Of a stretch of 64,000 nt of DNA, positions 55,179 to 64,000 are shown one piece after another (positions within the stretch are counted from its first letter, which is position 1; each line of letters starts with the position of its first letter). The position numbers and the translations under genes are program-made. The notes beneath the pieces were generated by a model that saw only the letters and a list, made by a program, of their open reading frames with translations, ran no database searches and was not told the DNA's origin. Source of the stretch: Cordilura impudica (taxonomy: Eukaryota > Arthropoda > Insecta > Diptera > Scathophagidae); the NCBI GenBank assembly GCA_963682025.1, contig OY821517.1, forward strand, positions 333,603,144 through 333,667,143, read 5' to 3'.

Positions 55179-55954
55179 GTTATACTCTATACCACTATGA
55201 GGTTAGGGTATAATGAATTTGTACTTATGTATGTTTGTAACTACCAAAAATATTTGACCTAGACCCATCTTTTATTATACCAATCGACTCGGAATCTGAG
55301 TTGATTTAGCGATGTCCGTCTGTCCGTCTGTGTGTTCATGTAAACCTTGTAGTCAAACTACAGGTCGCAAATATGACTAACATTTTGATAAAATTTAGTA
55401 TATAAGCTTCTATCGGCCATAGCATGAACGCTATTGAAATTAGTGAAAATCTGTGCATGTTCAGAACTATTCCCCATACAAACGACCCCTATGAGATCGC
55501 CTTAAATTGCCATAATCTCCAAATTATTATATAGATCTCGATCAAAGTGGGTTTGTGTATGTTTATTACATCCATTTATCAGTAATCCAAAAATAAATCG
55601 TATAGGACAAATCTTAGTCATAGCCCCCATATGAAGCTCATTCCCTATCTTCACTTAAATCTATCAAAAAAAAAAAAGCTATTGCACACATTTTTCTTAA
55701 ATTTGGTGTCCTTACCACACATAGTCAGGATCGGTAATTTTTTCTACCTAGTCCCCATATAAATATAGCATCCGATATGAACTTTTTCATATCCGAAGCC
55801 AAAAAAAAAAAATAATAACAAAGCCCCTCAAATTTGGTTTATGCTTATTTTCTGTATCTAATTAGTTGGACCTAGGGGATAGGATCTCTAAGCGCATGGT
55901 ATAGGGTATCGTATAGCCGGTCTAGACCGATTTTAATTTTCTTACTTGTTTTTT
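55179..55954 (+). mobile_element. family M1 copy 6
   Basis: TATACTCTATACCACTATGA GGTTAGGGTATAA at the start. GTCCGTCTGTCCGTCTGTG near 55315. Ends GGTATAGGGTATCGTATAGC, palindrome with one arm changed (CCGGTCTAGACCGA), then TTTTAATTTTCTTACTTG. Confidence 0.8.
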
Positions 55955-55974
55955 GTTATATTATTTTTAATCCG

Positions 55975-56662
55975 TGTGTAGCTCATCGAAATAAATTCTA
56001 CAGACCCTATAAATTATATATATTCTTGATCCTTATAAAAAGATTAATCGATCTGACGATGTGCGTCTGTCTGTCTGTTTGTTGAAAACATTCTCCTGTC
56101 CGCAATAGATCGATTGGGTCGCACTACTTAGACTTAAATTGTTCGTCATAATCTACTGCTATTTGGTATTGAACTTAGATCCTCTAGAACAAATAGGTAA
56201 GGAATGACGTAGGAAAATATAAAGATACTTCGATTAAATTTCATATATAAAACTAAAAAACTTGCAAAATGTTTATACATAGCAGAACATGTGCATGTAT
56301 ATATCAGCGATGCATACACATTTTTCTTTGCTTGATGTTTTTGTTGTTCTTTTTTTTTTTTGTAAATGTGAACAACAACAAGCAAAAAAAAATTATATGC
56401 ATTACAAATAAACAAACAAACAAAAATGTGATTGTATGTATTTACATTTATGCTCATTTTATTTAATAATTGCTTTTCAATTAAAAAAAGCACTAAACTA
56501 TCTAAAATTTTTGTTAATTATCTTATTAGTTTTAAACATCATTGTAAAAAATCTAGCCATCATAATTACAAATCTAGCCTTTTTTTTGTCTCTTAGGAAT
56601 GACAACCTTTCATATCATGTTGTGTATAGAACACGGGTGTAGGGTATCAAATATTGGCGATT
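55975..56662 (+). mobile_element. family M2 copy, nearly complete, no long array
   Basis: CATCGAAATAAATTCTACAG and GATCCTTATAAAAAG match 49160-49110 (complement). GTGCGTCTGTCTGTCTGTTT GTTGAAAACA follows. GAACACGGGTGTAGGGTATC at 56629 gives the 3' subterminal repeat. The middle matches both halves of the LINE-interrupted copy. The first ~50 bases (TATACCCTCCAC) are missing. Confidence 0.65.
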
Positions 56663-57146
56663 TTGTTTTTTTTTTTTTTCTCTAAAAAAAAATGAGCTTG
56701 AAAGTACGCAATAAACCCTATTGAAAAAAAAATCGTCGGAGCGGTTTTCGATTAACAGCCATTTTTTTTTTTTTTTTTTTTTTTTGCCTGAAATCACTTA
56801 AGACTGTGCTAAGTTTTGCAACCATCAAAAGGATATAGAGCACGGTGGAACTTTTAAAGGATATTCCTCTCGAAAACTTTTGTAAAATATTCGTTTTCTT
56901 TTGGAAATTATTACTCTCAAATATTCACTTTTCTCTGAACTTTTCAAATACTTCACCCTTGTTCCAAGTTTTTGTTTTAGAGAAAAGTTGGATATAAATG
57001 CAGTGAAATATATTGAACTCTTTAAAAAAGGTGACCTTAAACTTTGTGCATTAACAAATAATAAATTGACGGTTAGTCCAAAGGTGCATTCGGTTTTTGT
57101 CATGTACTTGAATGTTGTTCTAAAACCAATTCCAGTTTGGGCCGTG
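56663..57146. other. A/T-run-rich stretch without recognised gene
   Basis: Contains a 24-base T run near 56762-56785. Two overlapping ~90-codon frames on opposite strands (56825-57103, 56901-57188) have no recognised domain. Confidence 0.3.
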
Positions 57147-57451
57147 GCATCTGATCTATATAATGATTTGGATCTTATGGCAATTTAAGTCGATTTCATA
57201 GGGTTCATTTGTATGGGGACTAGGTCTGAACATACACCGATTTTCACCGGTTGCAATATCGTTCATTCTATGGCCGATAGAAGCTTATATACTAAATTTA
57301 ATCAAAATATATTCATATTTGCGACCTGTAGTTTGATTACAAGGTTTATATGGACACAAAGACAGACGGACGGGGTCTAGGGCAAATATTTTTGGTAGTT
57401 ACAAACACAAAGTCATTATACCCTGACCACATAATGGTATAGGGTATAAAA
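57147..57451 (-). mobile_element. family M1 copy 7, truncated
   Basis: Only the 5' half remains, in minus orientation, ending with CCACATAATGGTATAGGGTATAA. The GTCY core is reduced to AGACGGACGG. Confidence 0.75.
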
Positions 57452-58587
57452 ATTGCCGTTACTCAAAAACCGTTCCAAAGATTTTTCCCCTTGTTCCTTT
57501 CAATATAGTTTGTTGAGTATTTTCAAGCCCAACTTTTTAAGTCTGTGAAAAATTGTGAAATCGCCACATCTCGAAAATTCCCTTCGCGTTTTTTTTTTTC
57601 TTGAAACCCTATACTTACTATTTGTGCAGTAATTTCTTCAGCAGTTCGACAATTCCGCCCAGGTGTGCCTAGGACTATGTATTTCAAGAAAAATCATTCT
57701 CAGAAATTTTTGACTTTATTTTACTTTGTAATTTTTTAAGAAACTGGAGAGATAGTAAGCTTTCTATTCATACATCGCTTACTAAAAGACAGCTGCTAAC
57801 AAAATTCCATCGCTTTTAAATATTTCCCAAAAAGTAAATTCGTAAATAAGTTTTCAAAAAGCAAAAACCGAATGCTCTGCGCCACCAATAAAAGACTTGA
57901 AGATATACTTAGCAAAAATTAGATTTACAGTTTGGTACGAACAGAAAATTACCGGTTATTGATGCAACGCAAACAAAGAGATATTAAAGCGTATAAAACT
58001 GCGATAGTAAACTATTTGGTTTAACAAGAAAATATTAGTAAAAAAAAAATTAATAAAAAATAAAAAAACTGAAGTTTAGATATATACCTAATCATATCAT
58101 ATTCACCTTCAAATTTAAATACAATAAAAACAAAGTTGTTAAAATAATAACTAAAAATATCAATCTTTCAACGAAAAAAATATTTATGTTTCTTCTGTTA
58201 TTGTTTACAATCGAAACAAAGTTATGAGGGTCAACAAAGAAAAGGCCTGTGGTTGAGATTGACTCAAATGTGTGATTTTATATGAAATTAACTCCCTCCC
58301 GCATTAACAAAACAATAACACACTGCTACAAAACAACACTTTTTGTCAGAACTTGAAAAGCGACCTAATGGGGGTTGTAGGCCTAGGTGAGGATATACAA
58401 AAACCAATTTCGAAGATTTTGAAACATCCTCAAGATTTTGAGTTATTTTAAAAAAACTTGTTTAGGGTAAGTCTTACTTTAGTACCTCTAACTCACACAT
58501 TTTTAAACCAATTTAAAAATTTTAAACAGTTTTGCAAACGCAAAGAATCAAGCTTTCATAGATGTTAAGAAAGTTTTGCATTTTTTT
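57452..58587. other. AT-rich stretch without recognised features
   Basis: No gene, RNA or repeat terminus recognised. Confidence 0.3.
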
Positions 58588-59363
58588 TATACCCTATACC
58601 ACTATGTGGTGAGGGTATCATGACTTTGTCCTGATGTTTGTAACTATCAAAAATATTTGACCATCTTTTATTATACCGATCGACCCACAATCACTTTCTG
58701 AGTCGATTTAGCGATGTCCGTCCGTCCGTCTGTATGTGTGTCCATGTCTACCTTGTAATCAAACTACAGGTCGCAAATATGAATATATTTTGATGAATGA
58801 ATATGATATATGAATATATTTTGAATGAACGCTATTGAAATTGGTGAAAATCGGTACATGTTCAGACTTAGTTCCCATAGAAATGACCTCTATGAGATAG
58901 ACTTAAATTGCTTTAATATCCAAATTATCATATAGATCTCGATCAAAGTGGGTTTGTGTATGTTTATCACATCAATTTACCAGTAGTCCAAAAATAAACC
59001 CTACAGGACAATTCTTAGTCATAGGCCCCATATAAAGCTGCTTCCCGTTCTTCATTTAAATCTATCAAAACACAAAAATATTGCACAGATTTTTCTCATT
59101 TCGTTTGTATATGTTTTTGCAAAAAATAAGTGACCTTACCAAATATGATCGGTCCATTTTTCGACCTAGTCGCCATATAAGTATAGCATCCGATATGAAC
59201 TTTTTCATATCCGAAGGCAAAAAAATTAATAACAATGCTACTCAAATTTGGTTATTGCTTATTTTCTGTACCTAATTAGTTGGACCTAGGAGATAGGCTC
59301 TCTAAGCGCATGGTATAGGGTATTGTATAGTCGGTTTACGCCGACTATAATTTTCTTACTTGT
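58588..59363 (+). mobile_element. family M1 copy 8
   Basis: TATACCCTATACCACTATGT GGTGAGGGTATCA start. GTCCGTCCGTCTGTATGTGTG near 58720. Ends GGTATAGGGTATTGTATAGT CGG with a decayed palindrome (TTTACGCCGAC), then TATAATTTTCTTACTTG. A short local duplication TGAATATATTTTGATGAATG lies near 58780-58820. Confidence 0.8.
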
Positions 59364-59494
59364 TTTTTTTTATTTTTTCAAATTCAACAATAGTTATTTT
59401 AATTTTTTTTTTTTCTAGGAGAACCTATTTTTTTCCACATTGTTTAAAGACAATTTTATTTAGAAAAAAAACGAGATATTACTTGTTAAAATTG

Positions 59495-61680
59495 GTTTAT
59501 ATTTGGGCCAAGCTCAACGATTTCTTCAAGCATTTCAACTGGAAACTTTGTTTCCTTGATAATAATGTTGACGCTGCAGCGATAATGGTGGAAAAAATAA
59601 TGAGATTATTCATTCCATCAAAGTAAATTTCGGCTAAACCTAATCAAAAATCTTGGTTTAACCAGACTTGCAGAGATGCAGTCAGATCCACAGAGGAAGC
59701 ATTCAGACTTTGGCGTGAAAATAAAAATTCCGTCACTGAACTGCTACGCAAACAGGCGAAAACGAATGTGGTAAATTACTAAGGCGCGAAAAGTTTCTTC
59801 ACGATCATCGTCTTCGTGCTACAGTTCTTTCTGCTCCTCGGAGCAGCAAGAAAGAGCTTTTGGTCATTTGTTAAAAGAGTAAAGAATAATGCTAGTTTTG
59901 CTATCCCAACTCTTATAGTGAATGACCAAATAATCACTGACCCGGTTGATAAGGCTAACCTTTTAGCTGAACTTTTTGCAAATAATTAATTTTTGCCGGA
60001 TAGCGATCAGCCACAGCCCGAATTCGAAAGAGTATCGTGTACTATGCCTAAAATATTCTTCCGAGCAAGTGCAGTTAAAAAGGTTCTTTCGGATCTCAAC
60101 ATTAATAATTCTCCGGGATCGGATGGTATACCAGCACTGGTGCTGAAACAGTGCTCTCCGACGCTAGCCAGTCCATTGGCCAACCTTTTCAGCCTTTCGT
60201 ACCGTGCGGGTGTCTTTCCCTCTTGCTGGGAGGTTGCTAATGTCCAACCAATCCCTAGAAAGGGTGCGGCTAATAATCCTGAAAATTACCGTCCAATTGC
60301 AATCTGCTCTGCGCTCTCAAAGGTGAAAGAGAGCATGTTCAATTTCCATCTTGTGAACTACCTAGAGGCCAACTCACTTCTTAATGATAGACAGTATTTC
60401 TTCCGTAGAAATCGTTCCACGGGAGACCTGTTAGCTCTACTTTCTGAGCGCTGGAGTCGATCCATTCGCAATTTTGTCGAAAGTAAAGTGGTTGCTCTAG
60501 ATATTTTCAAGGCATTCGATCGTGTGTGGCACGGTGCATTGATATCAAAGCTCATTGCAATTGGGGTCGGTAATGACTTCTCTCGATTTATATCGAGTTT
60601 TCTCAGAGACCGAACAATACGTGTTGTTATTGATGGGGCCTCATCTAATGAGTTTTAGCTTAACTCATGGGTACCTTAAGGTTCCGTTCTTTCTCCTTCT
60701 CTTTTCCTTATCTTTCTGGACAACCTTCTTGGTCAAACTTTTAACTCTATATACTCTTTCGCAGATGACAGCAGCATTTGTCATTCATTTTCCTTTCAAT
60801 GTAGGCCAAGCCTCTTGGAGTTTGGGGGTAAAAGGCAGACAATGAATGACACACTCAATCAAGACCTGTTAACAATCTCCGAGTGGGGTAAAGCGAATAG
60901 GGTTGATTTTAATGCTCTGAAGACTCAATGTTGTATGTTGACCCATAGGGCCATGGATTCAACAATGTCATCTGTATATATGGGTGGTATAGGTATTGAG
61001 GAGTCGTATACTCTCGATGTTCTAGGCATGAGAATTCAAAGTGATGTTCGTTTTTCAAGTGTCGAAAGAAGCTTTCAAGTGTCTTGGTTTTCTTAAACCG
61101 TGCAAAAATTACTTGACTCCCTCTGATCTCCTTAAAATATATACCACATACATCCGACCGAAAATATAATACAACTCTCATATATGGGCAGGAGCTTCAA
61201 AATCTATTTTGAAGCTACTGGACCGTGTGCAAAGGGGGATGCTCATCAATGACAATAGGGTATCCAACTATATTGACTCATTGGAACATCGTCGGAATGT
61301 GGGTTGTGTAGCACTGTTCTATAGATACTACCATGGGAAATGATCTTCTGAGATTAGCGAACTTATTCCAAGTGAACGAGTTTCGGTTCGCCCTACCCAC
61401 TTCTCTAGTAGATCACATTCATGTGTAATCCATTGTCCAGTTGATCGCACAACGCATTACAGAGAGAATTCGTTTATCAGTCAAACTAGACATTTGTGTA
61501 ATAAACTCCCCGCAGAGGTCTTTCCTGACAGTTACAATCTAATAAAATTTAATTCAAATATCCACTAACACTACTCCCTCTTTCCTCCTTCCATAACCTA
61601 TTTGCCTGAGATCAACACAATGCACACTGCATCTGTAGGGGCATCCCCTGAGTGTTGGTTAATAAATAATAAAAAAAAAT
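59495..61680 (+). pseudogene. LINE copy C with near-complete reverse transcriptase
   Basis: A non-LTR retrotransposon that copies RNA into DNA at a nicked target. Blocks in order: FKHFNWKLCFLDNN (59518), SWFNQTCRDAVRSTEEAFRL (about 59650), FWSFVKRVKNNASF (59858), then a 221-codon frame (59993-60658) with NNSPGSDGIPALVLK, FPSCWEVANVQPIP, NPENYRPIAICSALSKV, VVALDIFKAFDRVWH and FISSFLRDR. The next block GSVLSPSLF has a stop in place of Q, and the catalytic FADD lies at 60758-60769 in the same broken frame. The C-terminal region and 3' UTR end in ATCCCCTGAGTGTTGGTTAA and an A-rich tail. The endonuclease domain is missing (5' truncation, next to M1 copy 8). Stops and shifts make it inactive. Confidence 0.85.
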
Positions 61681-61738
61681 ATTTGCAAAAGTTATTAATC
61701 TTTTACTAAAGTAAAAATTTTGCGATTGCAGACTTTTA

Positions 61739-61917
61739 TTTTGGTAAACCACTTGACTTACAAACGTTATTTTGTTGTCTTAAATATTCTAAATCTTTCT
61801 CGGGCGTGTTTTTTTCGAACTTAAGATATAACCGCTTAGTTAACAGTCGTAACAAATGTAATTTGTTCTTTTCTTTACAAATTGGATTTTGTTTCAATAC
61901 TCTTAATTGGACTAAAT
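61739..61917 (-). other. coding-like segment, possible 3' exon
   Basis: The minus strand has about 60 open codons (LRVLKQNPICKEKNKLHLLR, then LYLKFEKNTPEKDLEYLRQQ) ending in a stop at about 61739, with AATAAAA directly after. An AG acceptor-like site (ACAAATTTAG) lies at about 61918. Charged, low-phenylalanine composition differs from AT noise. Not recognised. The open frame extends into the adjacent SINE only by chance. Confidence 0.3.
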
Positions 61918-61925
61918 TTGTATGA

Positions 61926-62151
61926 AGTTTAAGCGCCCCGGTAGGTGAATAGGTAGCGTGCTCGCCTATAATGCGGGGGTCGTGGGTTCGATTCCCACCA
62001 GAGGCTTTGGTCTGTCGCTGCAAAAAAAAAATGAACACTACTCCCTCTTTCCTCCTTCCTATATCTATATCTTTCCTGAGATCAACACAATGCACTGCAT
62101 CTGTAGGGGCATCCCCTGAGTCTTGATTAATAAAAAAGAAAAAAAAAAGTT
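61926..62151 (+). mobile_element. tRNA-derived SINE with a LINE-C tail
   Basis: Head: a tRNA-like fold at 61935-62005. The anticodon stem CTCGC/GCGGG and loop CTATAAT, and T arm GTGGG-TTCGATT-CCCAC, are intact. Box B GGTTCGATTCC is perfect and box A is TAGGTGAATAGG. The D stem does not pair and the acceptor has two mismatches. The implied anticodon AUA is not a normal tRNA, so this is not a functional gene. Tail: 62033-62150 is nearly identical to the 3' end of LINE copy C (61566-61675), including CACTACTCCCTCTTTCCTCC and GGGGCATCCCCTGAGT. A SINE that borrows the LINE's 3' end can be copied by the LINE's enzyme. Confidence 0.8.
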
Positions 62152-63359
62152 ATCTATTAAGTTCGAAAAAATGTACCTTGTAAATTAAACTATTCGGACT
62201 TAGTTTTCTAAAATACACTGGAACAGCTTGTACAAATACTGTTGGGTTCATATCATTTGCTATAACTATATGAGTAGTTAAAAACTGTTAGGCTTTTTTT
62301 TCTTCAGATTCAAGCGATGTATTTTGTATTTTGTCAGCGAATAAACCGCAAACATAACAAAAATTATTACGCTTATCACACACTGCAGAAAACTCAATTT
62401 AAAAGTTGTTAAATGATTTCAAAAATTACAAACTTACTTATTTTAATAAATATTAATATTAATTCACTTGTCACCAATTTTAAACTAGTTACTCTTTAAA
62501 CTTTGGCATTGTGCTGGTATTAAATTCGATTAGTTTATGAATTTATCCAAATATATATAACTGAAAATTGCATATAACAACATTCTAAACTTTTTTAATG
62601 ACTTAAAAAATAGGACACAATAAATCCCATTCATCTGTATTATCTTACAGAGTGATTTTTTTAAATAAAGACAGATTGGCAGTAAAGAAGGGTATATTTA
62701 ATTCTGAATTATCGTATATAATAGTAAAGTTATTAAGTAAATACCAAAAAAGTAACTGTAAAATACAAGAAAAAAAAAACACTGCTTAATTAAGTTGATC
62801 AATTTGTTTTAGGTAATTGTTTTTTTTTTTATTCATATCTTTTGCGCTGGGGGAGAAAATACTAAAAAAGGTGTGAATAACTTTTACAATTTTCACCCGA
62901 TTCGAAAAATGAAAACCACGTTTTGTTAACAACTAAATTTTCTTAATAGATTGAAGAAGCTTTCATATCAAAATGAGCAATGAAAAGCTACTAAAATCGA
63001 AAAAGGAGCTAAATTTCTTTTTGTTTTCTAGATATTTTTAACAAAAACAATACTTACAAATTCCAATCCCGTTAAAAAAAAATTAAATCAGACAAAAATG
63101 ACTTAGTCACAGGTCGATAAATTGACGAACATCACTGAAAACGGTTTTTAGAAAACTTCTGAATTTGAAAATGTTTCTGAAATTTTATAACACAATTTCT
63201 AATGTACTCAACAAGACCTACAGTGGCTATCATAAATAAGTAAACGAAATAATTTTTGGAACTCAGTTGAATATATTTCAAGTTTTATTTTCAGAAATTA
63301 AAAAGCAACATCTGTTTCTAAATATACAATGTTTTATTAATAAGAACCGATCAATAAAA
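62152..63359. other. AT-rich stretch without recognised features
   Basis: No gene, RNA or repeat terminus recognised. Confidence 0.3.
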
Positions 63360-63705
63360 GATTGTTTGTTAGATTTATCGTAATTTTTCAGACATATTGC
63401 AATTACTACTGTGATTAATATGCAATTTTAATTTTGTTTAAATGGTGCGTGGTAAAGAAGAAGAAAGCATATATTTCAAAAATTCATAACTGCACTGTAT
63501 TCTTAATCGGACCGGTTTCTGGCATTTCAGCCTTCATCAACGATTTATTGAACATTGTGATAATTGTTATGTTTTAATTGAATATGTTGTTTCTATATGA
63601 AAATTTTTTCTACTTAGGGCGGCCGTGAGGTTTTGAACCGTGAACCTTCACATACACTCGTACTTGCACTTTTTGTTCAGCGCTTTAACACACTCACCTA
63701 AAGTC
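63360..63705 (-). mobile_element. tRNA-related SINE, copy 3
   Basis: Inverted relative to copy 1, full length with the same head start (GACTTTAGGTGAGTGTGTTA on the minus strand), box B GGTTCAAAACCTC and tail to AATCTAACAAACAATC. About 346 bp. Confidence 0.7.
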
Positions 63706-63961
63706 AGGTCTACGAGCAGTGTGGTTAGTTTTCAGTTTTCGTACCATACAGCTTTACTTTGTATTAATTTCAGAAGATACAACTCTGTCCAAACAAACAA
63801 TCGTTATTTTTGAATTTTGAATATTTTTTGCATTTATACTTCTAATTTCCACTATTCTGAGTTTTCGTAAGAGTTGTCATATGTGATGTACGGTTTTTGT
63901 ACATACCTACATATGCACTTTACATATATTTGAGATGACGCTTTGAAGCGAAGAAATTTTT

Positions 63962-64000
63962 TTTGTTTGTTAGATTTATCGTCATTTTTCAGACATATTG
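63962..64000 (-). mobile_element. tRNA-related SINE, copy 4, cut by the window edge
   Basis: TTTGTTTGTTAGATTTATCG and CATTTTTCAGACATATTG repeat the tail of copy 3 (63365-63404) in the same orientation about 600 bases away. Confidence 0.6.

Noticed and set aside
61935..62005. Functional tRNA gene
   Set aside because: The D stem does not pair, the acceptor stem has mismatches, the implied anticodon AUA is not a normal eukaryotic tRNA, and a LINE tail follows directly.
61736..62095. 119-codon minus frame containing GGNRTHDPRIIGEHATYSP
   Set aside because: The middle part is the reverse complement of the tRNA-like SINE head. Such peptides are known spurious predictions. Only the distal part (61739-61917) might be separate coding sequence.

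Overview
This window looks like intergenic or intronic DNA from an insect nucleus, most likely a fly. It is very AT-rich and packed with decayed transposable elements. It carries (GTCY)-containing repeats of the kind described as mini-me/DINE-1-like elements in Diptera, and short introns of insect size. I see no functional tRNA, rRNA, bacterial gene or CRISPR array. No host gene can be named with confidence. Two or three short coding-like stretches could be exons or older transposon remnants. The species cannot be fixed from sequence alone.

Three repeat families dominate. Family H is Helitron-like: 5' TCTATAATATTAATAGG, 3' palindrome CTCGAATTTCGAG, about 12 nt, then CTAG, inserted between A and T. 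Copies lie near 0.6, 3.7, 7.4, 22.1, 33.4, 33.3-34.3 (split) and 52.8 kb. A helicase remnant at 51.1-51.5 kb sits behind the same 5' terminus. Family M1 is about 750-800 bp, with TATACCCTATACCAC subterminal inverted repeats, a GTCY microsatellite and the 3' palindrome GTCGGTCTAGACCGAC. Copies lie near 6.3, 8.9, 26.5, 47.6/49.2 (split), 52.0, 55.2, 57.2 and 58.6 kb. Family M2 is a relative of M1 with TATACCCTCCAC ends. Copies lie near 10.5/13.0 (split by a LINE), 35.9-44.5, 46.7, 48.0-49.2 and 56.0 kb. M2 hosts long tandem arrays, including a 7.4-kb array of a 21-bp unit at 36.1-43.5 kb.

Layout: 0-5 kb, a 7-bp satellite, a Tc1-like scrap, a TTTA array and a Helitron. 5-14.6 kb, LINE fragments, M1/M2 copies, a Tc1 remnant and unidentified coding-like sequence. 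15.5-19.2 kb, a MULE-type transposon with modular inverted ends and a broken transposase. Nested in it is a 1.6-kb element with 13-bp inverted ends and an apparently intact Myb/SANT (zeste-like) gene whose ATG is split by a 56-bp intron. 19.5-24 kb, Tc1/mariner scraps, a LINE 3' end, a Helitron and a tRNA-related SINE. 24.5-29.3 kb, a LINE split by a 3.35-kb insertion that itself holds an M1 copy. 29.4-35.9 kb, a transposase remnant, a Tc1-like element with 26-bp ends, nested Helitrons and MITEs. 36-50 kb, the giant array and M1/M2 nesting. 50-64 kb, a fold-back element, the helicase remnant, more M1/M2 copies, a LINE with a recognisable reverse transcriptase, and just downstream a SINE whose tail copies that LINE's 3' end.

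The parts act together as parasite pairs: non-autonomous Helitrons with the helicase-bearing relative, and the tRNA-derived SINE with the LINE at 59.5-61.7 kb. Almost every other coding region is broken.
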